64,000 nt of DNA, from contig NZ_POWF01000012.1 in NCBI RefSeq assembly GCF_002895005.1, positions 1 through 64,000 on the forward strand. The letters run 5' to 3'. How positions within the stretch are numbered: the stretch's first letter is position 1; each line of letters begins with the position of its first letter. Shown here piece by piece: positions 43,002 through 52,166 of the stretch. Below the pieces are notes generated by a model, which saw only the letters and a program-made list of their open reading frames with translations, did not search any database and was not told the DNA's origin. Both the position numbers and the translations under genes were made by a program. The stretch is from Hanstruepera neustonica. GTDB lineage: Bacteria > Bacteroidota > Bacteroidia > Flavobacteriales > Flavobacteriaceae.

Positions 43002-45662
43002 TTATTTTTTAATAATCTTATCATTGGAGTTTATGAATTCTCCTCTAATATTCAATACATAAATACCTGATTGGAATGGTGTCATGTCAATCTCAACTTC
43101 ACCAAATAAATCAACTTGTTTTGAATAAACTTGTCTACCGTTAATATCTGTTAGTGTTAATACAACCTTACCAAAATTCTGATTTGTCTTTATAAATACA
43201 TTTTGGTTTGTTGGATTAGGATAAATCAAATAATCGTTGCTATTAAATTCGTCAACACTTAAACTTGTACAGTTCGCCAAAGTTGGTAACGTATCAGGTG
43301 GTAGTGTGAAATCTTCAACCTGATCTGTTCTGTTGAACAAAGCTCCTTGTGAAGCGTTTAAACCTAAACCTCTAGCGGCAAATACTTCCCAGATCATACA
43401 TTGATCTTCACCTCCAGTAAGAGCCATATCTGCAGCTAACAAAGCATCTCTACCATCAATAAATCCTGGACTACATGGTTGTAATTTTAAACCATCGATA
43501 ACCAATTGCATAACTCTGTTATTACCGCCTGTTCCATAGTAAAAGTCTTCATCAAAACCATATTTTTGAACATAGGCATGAGCTAGATCATAAAGCATAG
43601 TAGCCCAAATAAACCCAATGCCATGTGGTTGGGATACAGCTGCCGTGTTATTAGTATCAGCATAGGTAAACCCATTTATTGAAAAATTAGTACTGTATTT
43701 TGCATTTCTAATTCCAATACCATCAGTTCCTTGACCAGCAGAATACGTTACAATACCACGACCAGTATCAAAGTCCTCATCAGCTGTCATAGTCAACATT
43801 ATTGAAAACCAGTCAGACCAGCCTTCTCCCATTTGAGTTGGATTGGTTAAGCAGGATGATGCAAAGGCACCACCAGTTAGCCTATTTGATATTCCATGTC
43901 CATATTCATGACCAACAATAGCGTTGTCTAAACTGCCATCTCTTTGATAAGGACCAGCATCAAGTAAGGATGCGTTAATGGTCTCTCCATTCTCAAGTGC
44001 AGCAATAATGGCTTCTCCATCAGCTTGATTAACACTAATAGCTGGTATGGTAACACTGTCTCCAACAGCACCACCACCCATAGATACAAACTCTGGATCA
44101 GCAACATTATTTACAATGATAACAGCAACCGCACCTTCGTTTTCAGCCGCTAATGTTTTGAATCCAAATTCACATACTCCACGACGAATAACAGCAATCT
44201 TACCTACTAACGAAGCACCGTTGGTAATGTTATTACAAGCATCATTTGGATCAGCTGATTGCATTCCGCCAATGTTGTTGTCTACTACTAAAACTAAATC
44301 TGCAGTGATAGGTGTAGATGTTAATGTACCTCCATATTGAGCTGGTAAACCAGGATAATCACCGGCTAAACTTCCATTATTGATAGTTAATGGGTCTCCT
44401 GGAGGGCCTGAAGCTGACCATAAAAACATAGTCATACCAGGATTTGAACCATCTCCTGGAGTTCCAAAAGTTGCATTATTTAATCCGGCACCATCTTGTC
44501 CATCGGCAAAAACAAAATCATTACCTACACCTTGACCTGTATAATTGGTCTGCTGGAAATTACCACTGGCTTCGTCGAAACCATATTGGTACCAGACATC
44601 ATGCATGATGTTATTCATGTAAAATAAGTTGGTAATAGAAACATCTTCGTAAAGCGCTGGCGCTTGATTAATATTTAAAGGAAAATCAAAATTTAAGTTT
44701 GCCGTTCCATCAGGTGAGTACCCAACATCATTATTAGCATCTCTGTCTTCCATTGCCCAAACATTATTGCCTCGTGTAATGGTAAATTCAGCACCAACAT
44801 TTCCATCAGTGTCATGCCATCCAAATGGCGAAGCATTCACATCAGCAGGCTCAGTCAATAGTGTTCTGCCACCATGATTTGGACTCTCGGTAGGAATAGC
44901 ATAAACATTATATTGAGATCCATCTACAACTAGTGAATTACTTTTGAATAAATTGAATTCGAAGTCCTTATCTTTAGATATGTGACCATGGTTTGAATGG
45001 TTGGCATCTCCAAAATTACAAGTTAATATCCAATCGTTTTGATTTAATATTTCTCCAGTAATAGCATCGACCCTTACACTCCACCAATTTTTAGCATCCA
45101 CTGTGTAGATACTTAAATCCCATGCCAACATCAAATCTCCTTCTAAAGTTTGATAATATACCAACTCAACAGGAATTTCTCTTTTCGAAATATTTCCTTC
45201 AGAAAAAAGATATTTATGACCATTAACTTCCAATTGTTCTAAACCTTGTACAGCTCCTAAATTAAGAGTGGATACAACTCTCTCAATAGCTGTTTGTGCA
45301 TTAATTTGAGGGGATGTGGTATTGATTCTTTCGTTGATATTCCCAATAAAATTATTAGCATAATAAAAAACAGAATTATCTTTTATGGCGACACTAGAAA
45401 TTGCATTAAAGATATTGATTCCTTGATAACGTTGATTAACATACACATGGGTTATCTTGGTTTTTTTAGAAAAAAATTCTTTACTAATTGACAAATCTGC
45501 AATATCACTGCTAGTCAAATTCAATGACTCTTTTTCTTGATCTAAATACTGTTGTATTTTAGAACCATATTCTGATTCCATTAAGCCGTTTTGAGCGAAT
45601 GTCATATTGACAAACAAAACGAAACCCAATAAAGACAAGAACTTTAAGTAGTTGTGTTTCAT
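43002..45662 (-). CDS. Secreted M36 (fungalysin) metallopeptidase with T9SS sorting domain
   Basis: An 886-residue exoprotease. A signal peptide (residues 1-23) is followed by an FTP-type propeptide (about 40-200) and the M36 catalytic domain with HEYGH (585-589) and zinc-binding Glu613 (MGEGWSD). A PA domain inserts at about 455-560 (PITADLVLVVDNNIGG...). The last 75 residues are a type A sorting domain of the type IX secretion system (YPNPTNQNVFIKTN ... GIYVLNI). The protein is predicted to be cell-surface or secreted and to digest protein as a nutrient. Confidence 0.92.
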   Translation of the reverse strand: MKHNYLKFLSLLGFVLFVNMTFAQNGLMESEYGSKIQQYLDQEKESLNLTSSDIADLSISKEFFSKKTKITHVYVNQRYQGINIFNAISSVAIKDNSVFYYANNFIGNINERINTTSPQINAQTAIERVVSTLNLGAVQGLEQLEVNGHKYLFSEGNISKREIPVELVYYQTLEGDLMLAWDLSIYTVDAKNWWSVRVDAITGEILNQNDWILTCNFGDANHSNHGHISKDKDFEFNLFKSNSLVVDGSQYNVYAIPTESPNHGGRTLLTEPADVNASPFGWHDTDGNVGAEFTITRGNNVWAMEDRDANNDVGYSPDGTANLNFDFPLNINQAPALYEDVSITNLFYMNNIMHDVWYQYGFDEASGNFQQTNYTGQGVGNDFVFADGQDGAGLNNATFGTPGDGSNPGMTMFLWSASGPPGDPLTINNGSLAGDYPGLPAQYGGTLTSTPITADLVLVVDNNIGGMQSADPNDACNNITNGASLVGKIAVIRRGVCEFGFKTLAAENEGAVAVIIVNNVADPEFVSMGGGAVGDSVTIPAISVNQADGEAIIAALENGETINASLLDAGPYQRDGSLDNAIVGHEYGHGISNRLTGGAFASSCLTNPTQMGEGWSDWFSIMLTMTADEDFDTGRGIVTYSAGQGTDGIGIRNAKYSTNFSINGFTYADTNNTAAVSQPHGIGFIWATMLYDLAHAYVQKYGFDEDFYYGTGGNNRVMQLVIDGLKLQPCSPGFIDGRDALLAADMALTGGEDQCMIWEVFAARGLGLNASQGALFNRTDQVEDFTLPPDTLPTLANCTSLSVDEFNSNDYLIYPNPTNQNVFIKTNQNFGKVVLTLTDINGRQVYSKQVDLFGEVEIDMTPFQSGIYVLNIRGEFINSNDKIIKK

Positions 45663-45701
45663 TTTAAAAAAAATTTGGTTATTCCTTTTTTGATAATTTC
45701 A

Positions 45702-45709
45702 CAAATATA
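45702..45709 (-). promoter_or_regulatory. -7 element of the M36 peptidase gene
   Basis: On the minus strand TATATTTG (plus CAAATATA) matches TAnnTTTG, about 40 nt before the ATG at 45662. The intergenic 45663-45795 also has to hold the divergent dxs promoter, for which I see no clear element. Confidence 0.5.
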
Positions 45710-45795
45710 ACTAAGAGATGTTGATTTTATATCATTTGTCTTAAAATAATTGCGTAAATCATATTTATGTTGTGTATTTTAATAATTTTACAACG

Positions 45796-47562
45796 ATGAA
45801 CAGCAAACTTTTAGATTCCATAACAGAGCCATCTGATCTTAAAGACTTAGATGAATTTCAACTTAAAAGTCTTGCTCAAGAACTGCGTAAGTTTATAATT
45901 GACATTGTAGCAGTTAAAGAAGGGCATTTGGGTGCCAGTTTAGGTGTAGTTGAACTGACTATCGCTCTTCACTATGTGTTTGATACTCCCAACGATTTAT
46001 TGGTTTGGGATGTAGGTCATCAGGCCTATGGCCATAAAATACTTACAGGTAGAAAGCAGCAGTTTCACTCCAATAGACAACATCAAGGTTTAAGTGGTTT
46101 CCCAAAAATATCTGAAAGTATCTATGATGCTTTTGGCACAGGGCATTCATCAACCTCTATTTCAGCTGTCTTGGGAATGGCTATTGCCTCCAAATTAAAA
46201 GGTGACCTCAAAAAAAATCATGTTGCCGTTATTGGAGATGCTTCCATTGCCAGTGGAATGGCTTTTGAAGGATTAAATCATGCTGGTGTTACAGACACCA
46301 ACCTATTAATCGTTCTTAATGATAATGCTATTGGCATCGATCCTAGTGTTGGCGCATTAAAACAATATTTAACAAATGTTAAAACTGGAAATCAAAAACA
46401 GGATAACATTTTTGAGGCCTTAAATTTTAATTATTCTGGTCCAATTGATGGTCACGATATTTCTGAATTGATTCAAGAATTAGAACGGTTAAAATCCATT
46501 AAAGGCCCGAAATTTTTACATGTCATTACAACCAAGGGCAAAGGATTAAAGCAAGCTGAAGACAATCAAGTTACCTATCACGCTCCAGGGAAATTTGATG
46601 CCAATACTGGCGATTTGATACCAAAAGCTCCTCAAAACCAACCTCCTAAATATCAGGATGTTTTTGGTCATACATTAGTTGAACTAGCGGAATCAAATGA
46701 CAAGATAGTTGGCATAACCCCTGCTATGCCAACAGGAAGCTCTATGAAATTCATGATGAAAGCCTTTCCCGATAGAGCGTTTGATGTAGGCATAGCCGAA
46801 CAACATGCTGTAACATTGGCCGCTGGTATGGCAACTCAAGGTATGATTCCTTTTTGTAATGTCTATTCCACATTTTTACAACGTGCCTATGACCAAGTGA
46901 TTCATGATGTTGCCTTACAAAACCTACCCGTGATTTTTTGTTTGGATCGTGCTGGATTAGTTGGCGAAGATGGTCCAACCCATCATGGTGTGTTTGATCT
47001 AGCTTATTTAAGATGTATCCCTAATCTTACCATTTTCGCTCCTAGGAACGAGACCGAATTGAGAAACATCATGTACACTGCTCAATCAAAAGAAATCAAT
47101 GGACCCATAGCTATAAGATATCCACGAGGGCAAGGTGTTACGTTAAATTGGAAACTGCCTTTTGAAAATATTGACATAGGAACAGGAATACAATTACAAG
47201 CAGGTAATTCATTGGCAGTATTGAGTATAGGAACCATTGGAAACCTCGTTACCGAAGCCATAACCGATTTAAACATATCCCATTACGATATTCGATTTGT
47301 TAAGCCTTTGGACGAAACTCTATTACATGAAATTTTTAATAAGTACACTCAAATTGTGACTATAGAGGACGGCTGTATGATTGGTGGCTTTGGAAGTGCC
47401 ATTTCAGAGTTTGCCTCACAAAACAATTATAAAAACGACATCAAAATTTTGGGAATACCTGATACATTTATTGAACATGGCAGAATTCCAGAACTTCGAA
47501 ATGAGATTGGGTTAAATCCCAACCAAATAAGAAACGTGATAAAAAATTTAATGAAACGTTAA
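45796..47562 (+). CDS. dxs: 1-deoxy-D-xylulose-5-phosphate synthase
   Basis: A 588-residue thiamine-diphosphate enzyme that joins pyruvate and glyceraldehyde 3-phosphate, the first step of the MEP isoprenoid pathway. It shows WDVGHQAYGHKILTGR and GTGHSSTSISA in the PP domain, GDASIASGMAFEGLNHAG, and in the Pyr domain RAGLVGEDGPTHHGVFDL. The frame is open from 45772; I take the ATG at 45796 (MNSKLLDSI), the better start. Together with the polyprenyl synthase it supplies isoprenoids. Confidence 0.95.
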   Translation: MNSKLLDSITEPSDLKDLDEFQLKSLAQELRKFIIDIVAVKEGHLGASLGVVELTIALHYVFDTPNDLLVWDVGHQAYGHKILTGRKQQFHSNRQHQGLSGFPKISESIYDAFGTGHSSTSISAVLGMAIASKLKGDLKKNHVAVIGDASIASGMAFEGLNHAGVTDTNLLIVLNDNAIGIDPSVGALKQYLTNVKTGNQKQDNIFEALNFNYSGPIDGHDISELIQELERLKSIKGPKFLHVITTKGKGLKQAEDNQVTYHAPGKFDANTGDLIPKAPQNQPPKYQDVFGHTLVELAESNDKIVGITPAMPTGSSMKFMMKAFPDRAFDVGIAEQHAVTLAAGMATQGMIPFCNVYSTFLQRAYDQVIHDVALQNLPVIFCLDRAGLVGEDGPTHHGVFDLAYLRCIPNLTIFAPRNETELRNIMYTAQSKEINGPIAIRYPRGQGVTLNWKLPFENIDIGTGIQLQAGNSLAVLSIGTIGNLVTEAITDLNISHYDIRFVKPLDETLLHEIFNKYTQIVTIEDGCMIGGFGSAISEFASQNNYKNDIKILGIPDTFIEHGRIPELRNEIGLNPNQIRNVIKNLMKR

Positions 47563-47684
47563 TCTTCAACGTAAGATTGAACCTCAAAACCTGAAGCCTT
47601 ATCTGTCGTTATTTCATTCAATGCCAATAAACAGGCAAACGTTACAAAAAAGATAACGATGGCTCCTAATATGTTCTTCTTCAT
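47559..47684 (-). CDS. 41-residue single-TM peptide between dxs and dgt
   Basis: An ORF of 41 codons from ATG 47684: MKKNILGAIVIFFVTFACLLALNEITT..., a basic N-terminus followed by one hydrophobic helix and a polar tail ending YVED. Its stop overlaps the dxs stop by 4 nt on the other strand. I think I have seen similar peptides at this locus in other flavobacteria, which is a memory, not a search. The function is unknown. Confidence 0.55.
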   Translation of the reverse strand: MKKNILGAIVIFFVTFACLLALNEITTDKASGFEVQSYVED

Positions 47685-47784
47685 GATATTACATTTAGTA
47701 GGTTACTGTTGCTAAAATTAAATTAAACCTCGTTAAAAATCAAATTAATTCGACACAATGCATATTTTTGAAAGAATATTCTTA

Positions 47785-49134
47785 CTAGATATTTAAACCT
47801 TCTATCTTTTTGTAATTTAAGATTGCTTGGCTATCTGATAAGGAAGCTACATAACTACACACGTTCAATAAGCGTTTATAGAGACTTTCTTCATTGACAT
47901 CAACTTTACCTGCAATAGATTTTAAGATAAGCTTATCGTAATTTGAAGCTGTTCCCGAAAATGCCTTGTTAATGGCACCCACATAGGTTTGAAGCAATGT
48001 ATTAATCACCCGGTAACCCATTATTTCCTTATCCACAACTTCTTTTGACAGATAAATATTATTAACACTGATGGATATAATATCATTAATTTGAGCTTCG
48101 TATTTACTTTTGTCCAATAAAGCCATACCAAATGAATCTTTAAGAATCTTGGCTTCATTTTCCATAAAAACATCCACCGCTTCATTTATCAGGGTATTAA
48201 TGGCTAATGCCCTTAAATAGCTTACTCTGTCTTGAGTTGTTTTAAGTTGGTGGTATTTTTTAGTTTGAATGGAATCTCTCACCAAGTTTATTAAATACTC
48301 CAACGCAAATTCTTCTGGAATAAGTCCAAGGTTAATACCATCTTCAAAATCGATAATCGTATAGCAAATATCATCGGCTGCTTCTACCAAAAAAGCCAAA
48401 GGATGTCTTGAGTAACTTAAATCATTGTTCTGACCTCTTTTAATAAGACCCAGTTCTTCAACTAAATCTTCAAAGGCCTTCTTTTCACTTTGAAAAAATC
48501 CATACTTCTTGTCAGCAATATGCTTTGTCGGTTTTTTAGGCAATGATTCTTTGGGATATTTCATGAAAGCTCCAAGAGTTGCGTAGCTCAATCGTAAACC
48601 ACCTTCTCTTCCAACTCGGCTTTCAGTTAAAATCTTCAATCCATTGGCATTACCTTCAAAATCACATAAATCCTGATATTCCTTTTCGGTCAATTCCGAT
48701 TTGTACATGTGACCATCACCTGTTTTAAAAAACTCACCAATAGCCTTCTCTCCAGAATGACCAAAAGGAGGATTCCCAATGTCATGTGCCAAAGCGGCTG
48801 CGGCCACAATAGCTCCGAAATCGTTTGGTTGATACCCATGAACCGTTTGTAAATGCGGATATTTTTCAATTAAGCGTTGACCAGCTTTTCGTCCTAGTGT
48901 TCTTCCAACAACGCTAACCTCTAAACTATGGGTTAATCTGGTGTGTACAAAATCTGTTTGAGACAAGGGAATAACCTGTGTCTTATCCTGAAGGCTTCTG
49001 AATTCTGAAGAAAATATCACCCGATCATAATCAACCTCAAACCCCAAACGGGTTTCATCCTGTTCTTTTCTTAAGCGTTTATTGGTGTCTCCGAATCGTT
49101 TTAAAGATAGTAATTGTTCCCAGTTCATCATCAA
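47785..49134 (-). CDS. dgt: Deoxyguanosinetriphosphate triphosphohydrolase-like HD protein
   Basis: A 449-residue HD-superfamily hydrolase releasing triphosphate from dGTP or other dNTPs. The HD ligands are seen as HTRLTHSLEVSVVGR (about residues 66-80) and HDIGNPPFGHSGE (about 117-130), with DDICYTIIDFEDG near 258 as the fourth ligand. Three consecutive Met codons start the ORF; homologues begin MNWEQLL, so the true start is probably 49128. It is next to the 41-aa peptide gene with 100 nt between. Confidence 0.9.
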   Translation of the reverse strand: MMMNWEQLLSLKRFGDTNKRLRKEQDETRLGFEVDYDRVIFSSEFRSLQDKTQVIPLSQTDFVHTRLTHSLEVSVVGRTLGRKAGQRLIEKYPHLQTVHGYQPNDFGAIVAAAALAHDIGNPPFGHSGEKAIGEFFKTGDGHMYKSELTEKEYQDLCDFEGNANGLKILTESRVGREGGLRLSYATLGAFMKYPKESLPKKPTKHIADKKYGFFQSEKKAFEDLVEELGLIKRGQNNDLSYSRHPLAFLVEAADDICYTIIDFEDGINLGLIPEEFALEYLINLVRDSIQTKKYHQLKTTQDRVSYLRALAINTLINEAVDVFMENEAKILKDSFGMALLDKSKYEAQINDIISISVNNIYLSKEVVDKEIMGYRVINTLLQTYVGAINKAFSGTASNYDKLILKSIAGKVDVNEESLYKRLLNVCSYVASLSDSQAILNYKKIEGLNI

Positions 49135-49207
49135 AATTTAAAGCTTACAAGATAACGGTTTTCAATGTTAAGAAATCTTTTCCAAATGAATTTTTTTTGA
49201 CGCTCCC

Positions 49208-49262
49208 TTAACATTCAGGTAACGGTTATATCATTTAGGTTTAACCCGAAGTTAACTTTGAC
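49208..49262 (+). promoter_or_regulatory. Pho-box-like 11-nt repeats and promoter of the TonB receptor gene
   Basis: TTAACATTCAG, GTAACGGTTAT, ATCATTTAGGT, TTAACCCGAAG and TTAACTTTGAC follow each other in exact 11-nt register from 49208 to 49262; four of five contain a TAAC core. The -7 element TAACTTTG (49253-49260) is inside the last copy. Direct repeats with one-turn spacing of TTAACA are the known recognition pattern of PhoP/PhoB-type regulators in Bacillus and E. coli. The assignment here is by analogy. Confidence 0.6.
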
Positions 49263-49310
49263 TTTACATATATGGGGTTTCTTTGCGGCAAGAAAATTTA
49301 TAAAAAACTA

Positions 49311-52121
49311 ATGAGACAAATACTTCTTATTCTACTATTATTTTCAGCTGTATTTTCATACTCACAAAGTACAGGTTCAATTGTAGGTAAACTAACTGAC
49401 AAAGAATATAACGACGAACCATTACCGTTCGCAAACATATTAATTAAAGGCACAACAAAAGGTGCTACTTCTGATATGGATGGCCTTTATAGTCTAGACA
49501 ATATGGAGCCAGGGACTTATACAGTGGTGTTTAGTTTTGTGGGATACCAAACTCAAGAGGTTGAAGCCACAGTAGTTGCAGGAAAAGTAACTGAAATTAA
49601 TTTACCAATGTCTGCCAGTGCAGCTTCATTGGATGAGATTGTAATTACGACCACCACGAAACGCGAAAGCGAAGTGGCACTATTATTAGATCAGAAAAAA
49701 GCGGTTGAAATCAAGCAAAGTATTGGTGCTGAAGAATTATCCAGAAAAGGGGTAAGTGATGCAGCAGGTGCTGTTGCCAAAATATCTGGTGTTTCTAAAC
49801 AAGAAGGATCTAGTAACGTTTATGTAAGAGGTTTAGGAGATCGCTATCTTAACACAACTATGAATGGTCTGTCATTACCTTCTAATGATGTTAATAAAAA
49901 GAATATTGATTTAAACTTATTCTCTTCAGATATCATTGAGAACGTTTCCATAAGTAAAGCATATTCCACAAACTTTTATGGCGATTTTTCTGCTGGCAAT
50001 GTCAATATTACCTCTAAAAATTATAAAGGTAACGGCTTTTTTGAAGCTTTTATTGGAAGTTGCTTTAACACCAACACCATAGACAAAGATTTTGTTAAAA
50101 GTGAAGGAACAGGCTATTTTGGTGATTACGCAAGATATAACCACAATCCATTTGCAGTTGTGCTCTCTCATGGTATCGACCCAGAGTCTGTAGAAACACC
50201 TATCAACACATCATTTGGTGCAGCTGGTGGTAAGTCATTTGATTTTAAAAATGGTTCACGCTTAAGTTTGTTTGCTACCGCTTCATTTGATAATGGCTAT
50301 GAATACAGAAAAGGTACTAACCAAGACTTTACACTTGTTGAGAAGAAGGCCTACATTGATAGTGCTGAAGAATATGAATATTCAACAACAACAACTGCTT
50401 TGGCAAATGTTAACTACCGCATTGATGACAAGAATAGTCTTAAATACAATTCGTTATACATAAACAGTTCTTCTGACGTTGTTGGTTATTTTGGAATTGA
50501 CGGAAAAGGTAGAAACAGAGATGGTATAGCGAGCACTGATGAAGGATTTTACCAAATGAACGTGCAATTTGACCAAACACAAATGTTTGTCAACCAATTA
50601 TTGGGAGAGCACACTTCAGGAAAGTTTAAAGTTGATTGGGGCTTTGGTTATAACAAAGTGTATTCTAAACAACCAGACAGAAAACGTGTGAGTTTAGAAA
50701 ATTATCAATTTGCCCTTGATAATGACCCAGCTACAAATCCTATTTTTTACAATAATGTTGATTATGACAACCAACGTTATTTCCAAAATATTGAAGATGA
50801 CGAATATAATGGTATCGCTAATCTAGCCTATGAAGTGAGTGAGAAACTCAAGTTTAACTTGGGCTATAATGGCAGAAGCAAAACTCGTAATTTTAACAAT
50901 GTTCGCTACGGTTATCGAATTGTTGACACAGACTATCAAATAACCGATGTGAATAACTTCAACAGTATTTTCAATGTAGAAAATTTAAACATAAATGAGA
51001 ACACTGGTGGTGTTTATGAAATTACTGTTATTAATAACATCCCTGGACAATCTAATACCAACAGACCTGGTTTACCTGAAAACACTTACAATGGTAAACT
51101 TGACATATATGCTGGTTATTTGAATGCCGAAATTAAAGCGGGTGACAAGTGGTTGTTTGTGCCTGGTGTTCGTTTAGAATCTGTTGACCAACAAATTGCC
51201 TACGATGTTATCAATTTAGGAAACAGTGGAAACAATGAGATTAGTTACTATTGCAACTTCTTTTTACCAAGCTTAAACATTAAATATGCGGTTAACGATG
51301 ACATGAACATTAGGTTATCGGGAAGTCAAACCATTTCCATTCCTGAATTTAAAGAAGTAGCACCTTTTGTATATGAGAATATTTCAACGCGTATTGGTGG
51401 TAACCCAGATTTATTAGACAAAGGTGTTTCTAAAATCTTGAATTTGGATTTAAAATACGAATGGTTCTTCAGCAAAAGTGAAATATTCTCTCTTGGAGCA
51501 TTTGCCAAAGAGATCAATGATCCTGTGAACTTGGTGGTTGTTGGTGATGCTACTGGTACACAACGTTATGTTAGAACTGGTGACAAAGCAACCGTTTATG
51601 GTGTTGAGCTTGAGGTAAGAAAAGACCTAATAAGAGATGAAAATGAAAATGGTGTCTTATCGGCTGGTTTGAATGCCACCTATATGCATACCGACCAAGA
51701 TTTGTATAGTCAAATTGATGGAACCTTTGACTTAAGCTTTGATAAAGATTCAGATGCATTACAAGGTGCATCGCCATTCTTATTCAATGCTGACATCAGT
51801 TATTCGCCAACATTCAACAATTACAAACCTGTTGCCAATTTAGTGTTCTCATATTTTGATGATAGAATTGACGCACTAGGTTCTGGTCAGCTAGGTAATA
51901 TCGTTGAGAAAAGTGTTCCAACATTAGACTTTATCTGGAAAAACACCATCAAAGATAACTTTGAGATAAACTTAAGCTTCAAAAACCTTTTAAATCCAAC
52001 CATTAAATATGTCAGGGAAGCGCGACTTGGGGATGTTGTTGTAAACTCTGCCAATGGCAAAGGCGTATCAGACTACAAGCGTGGAATGGATTTAGGCTTA
52101 CAATTAAAGTATAAATTTTAA
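49311..52121 (+). CDS. TonB-dependent receptor with carboxypeptidase-like N-terminal domain
   Basis: A 936-residue outer-membrane receptor (start ATG 49311, MRQILLILLLFSAVFSYSQ signal peptide). An N-terminal CarboxypepD_reg domain (about 20-110: GSIVGKLTDKEYNDEPLPFANILIKGTTKGATSDMDG...) precedes the plug (SRKGVSDAAGAVAKISGVSKQEGSSNVYVRGLGDRYLNTTMNG) and the barrel, ending LQLKYKF. It sits with a surface lipoprotein, a phosphate-selective porin and PiT under Pho-box-like repeats, so the substrate is probably a phosphorylated compound; that is inference. Confidence 0.88.
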   Translation: MRQILLILLLFSAVFSYSQSTGSIVGKLTDKEYNDEPLPFANILIKGTTKGATSDMDGLYSLDNMEPGTYTVVFSFVGYQTQEVEATVVAGKVTEINLPMSASAASLDEIVITTTTKRESEVALLLDQKKAVEIKQSIGAEELSRKGVSDAAGAVAKISGVSKQEGSSNVYVRGLGDRYLNTTMNGLSLPSNDVNKKNIDLNLFSSDIIENVSISKAYSTNFYGDFSAGNVNITSKNYKGNGFFEAFIGSCFNTNTIDKDFVKSEGTGYFGDYARYNHNPFAVVLSHGIDPESVETPINTSFGAAGGKSFDFKNGSRLSLFATASFDNGYEYRKGTNQDFTLVEKKAYIDSAEEYEYSTTTTALANVNYRIDDKNSLKYNSLYINSSSDVVGYFGIDGKGRNRDGIASTDEGFYQMNVQFDQTQMFVNQLLGEHTSGKFKVDWGFGYNKVYSKQPDRKRVSLENYQFALDNDPATNPIFYNNVDYDNQRYFQNIEDDEYNGIANLAYEVSEKLKFNLGYNGRSKTRNFNNVRYGYRIVDTDYQITDVNNFNSIFNVENLNINENTGGVYEITVINNIPGQSNTNRPGLPENTYNGKLDIYAGYLNAEIKAGDKWLFVPGVRLESVDQQIAYDVINLGNSGNNEISYYCNFFLPSLNIKYAVNDDMNIRLSGSQTISIPEFKEVAPFVYENISTRIGGNPDLLDKGVSKILNLDLKYEWFFSKSEIFSLGAFAKEINDPVNLVVVGDATGTQRYVRTGDKATVYGVELEVRKDLIRDENENGVLSAGLNATYMHTDQDLYSQIDGTFDLSFDKDSDALQGASPFLFNADISYSPTFNNYKPVANLVFSYFDDRIDALGSGQLGNIVEKSVPTLDFIWKNTIKDNFEINLSFKNLLNPTIKYVREARLGDVVVNSANGKGVSDYKRGMDLGLQLKYKF

Positions 52122-52166
52122 CACAACTATATTAATAATTAAAAAGAATAATTAAACTCAAAAACA

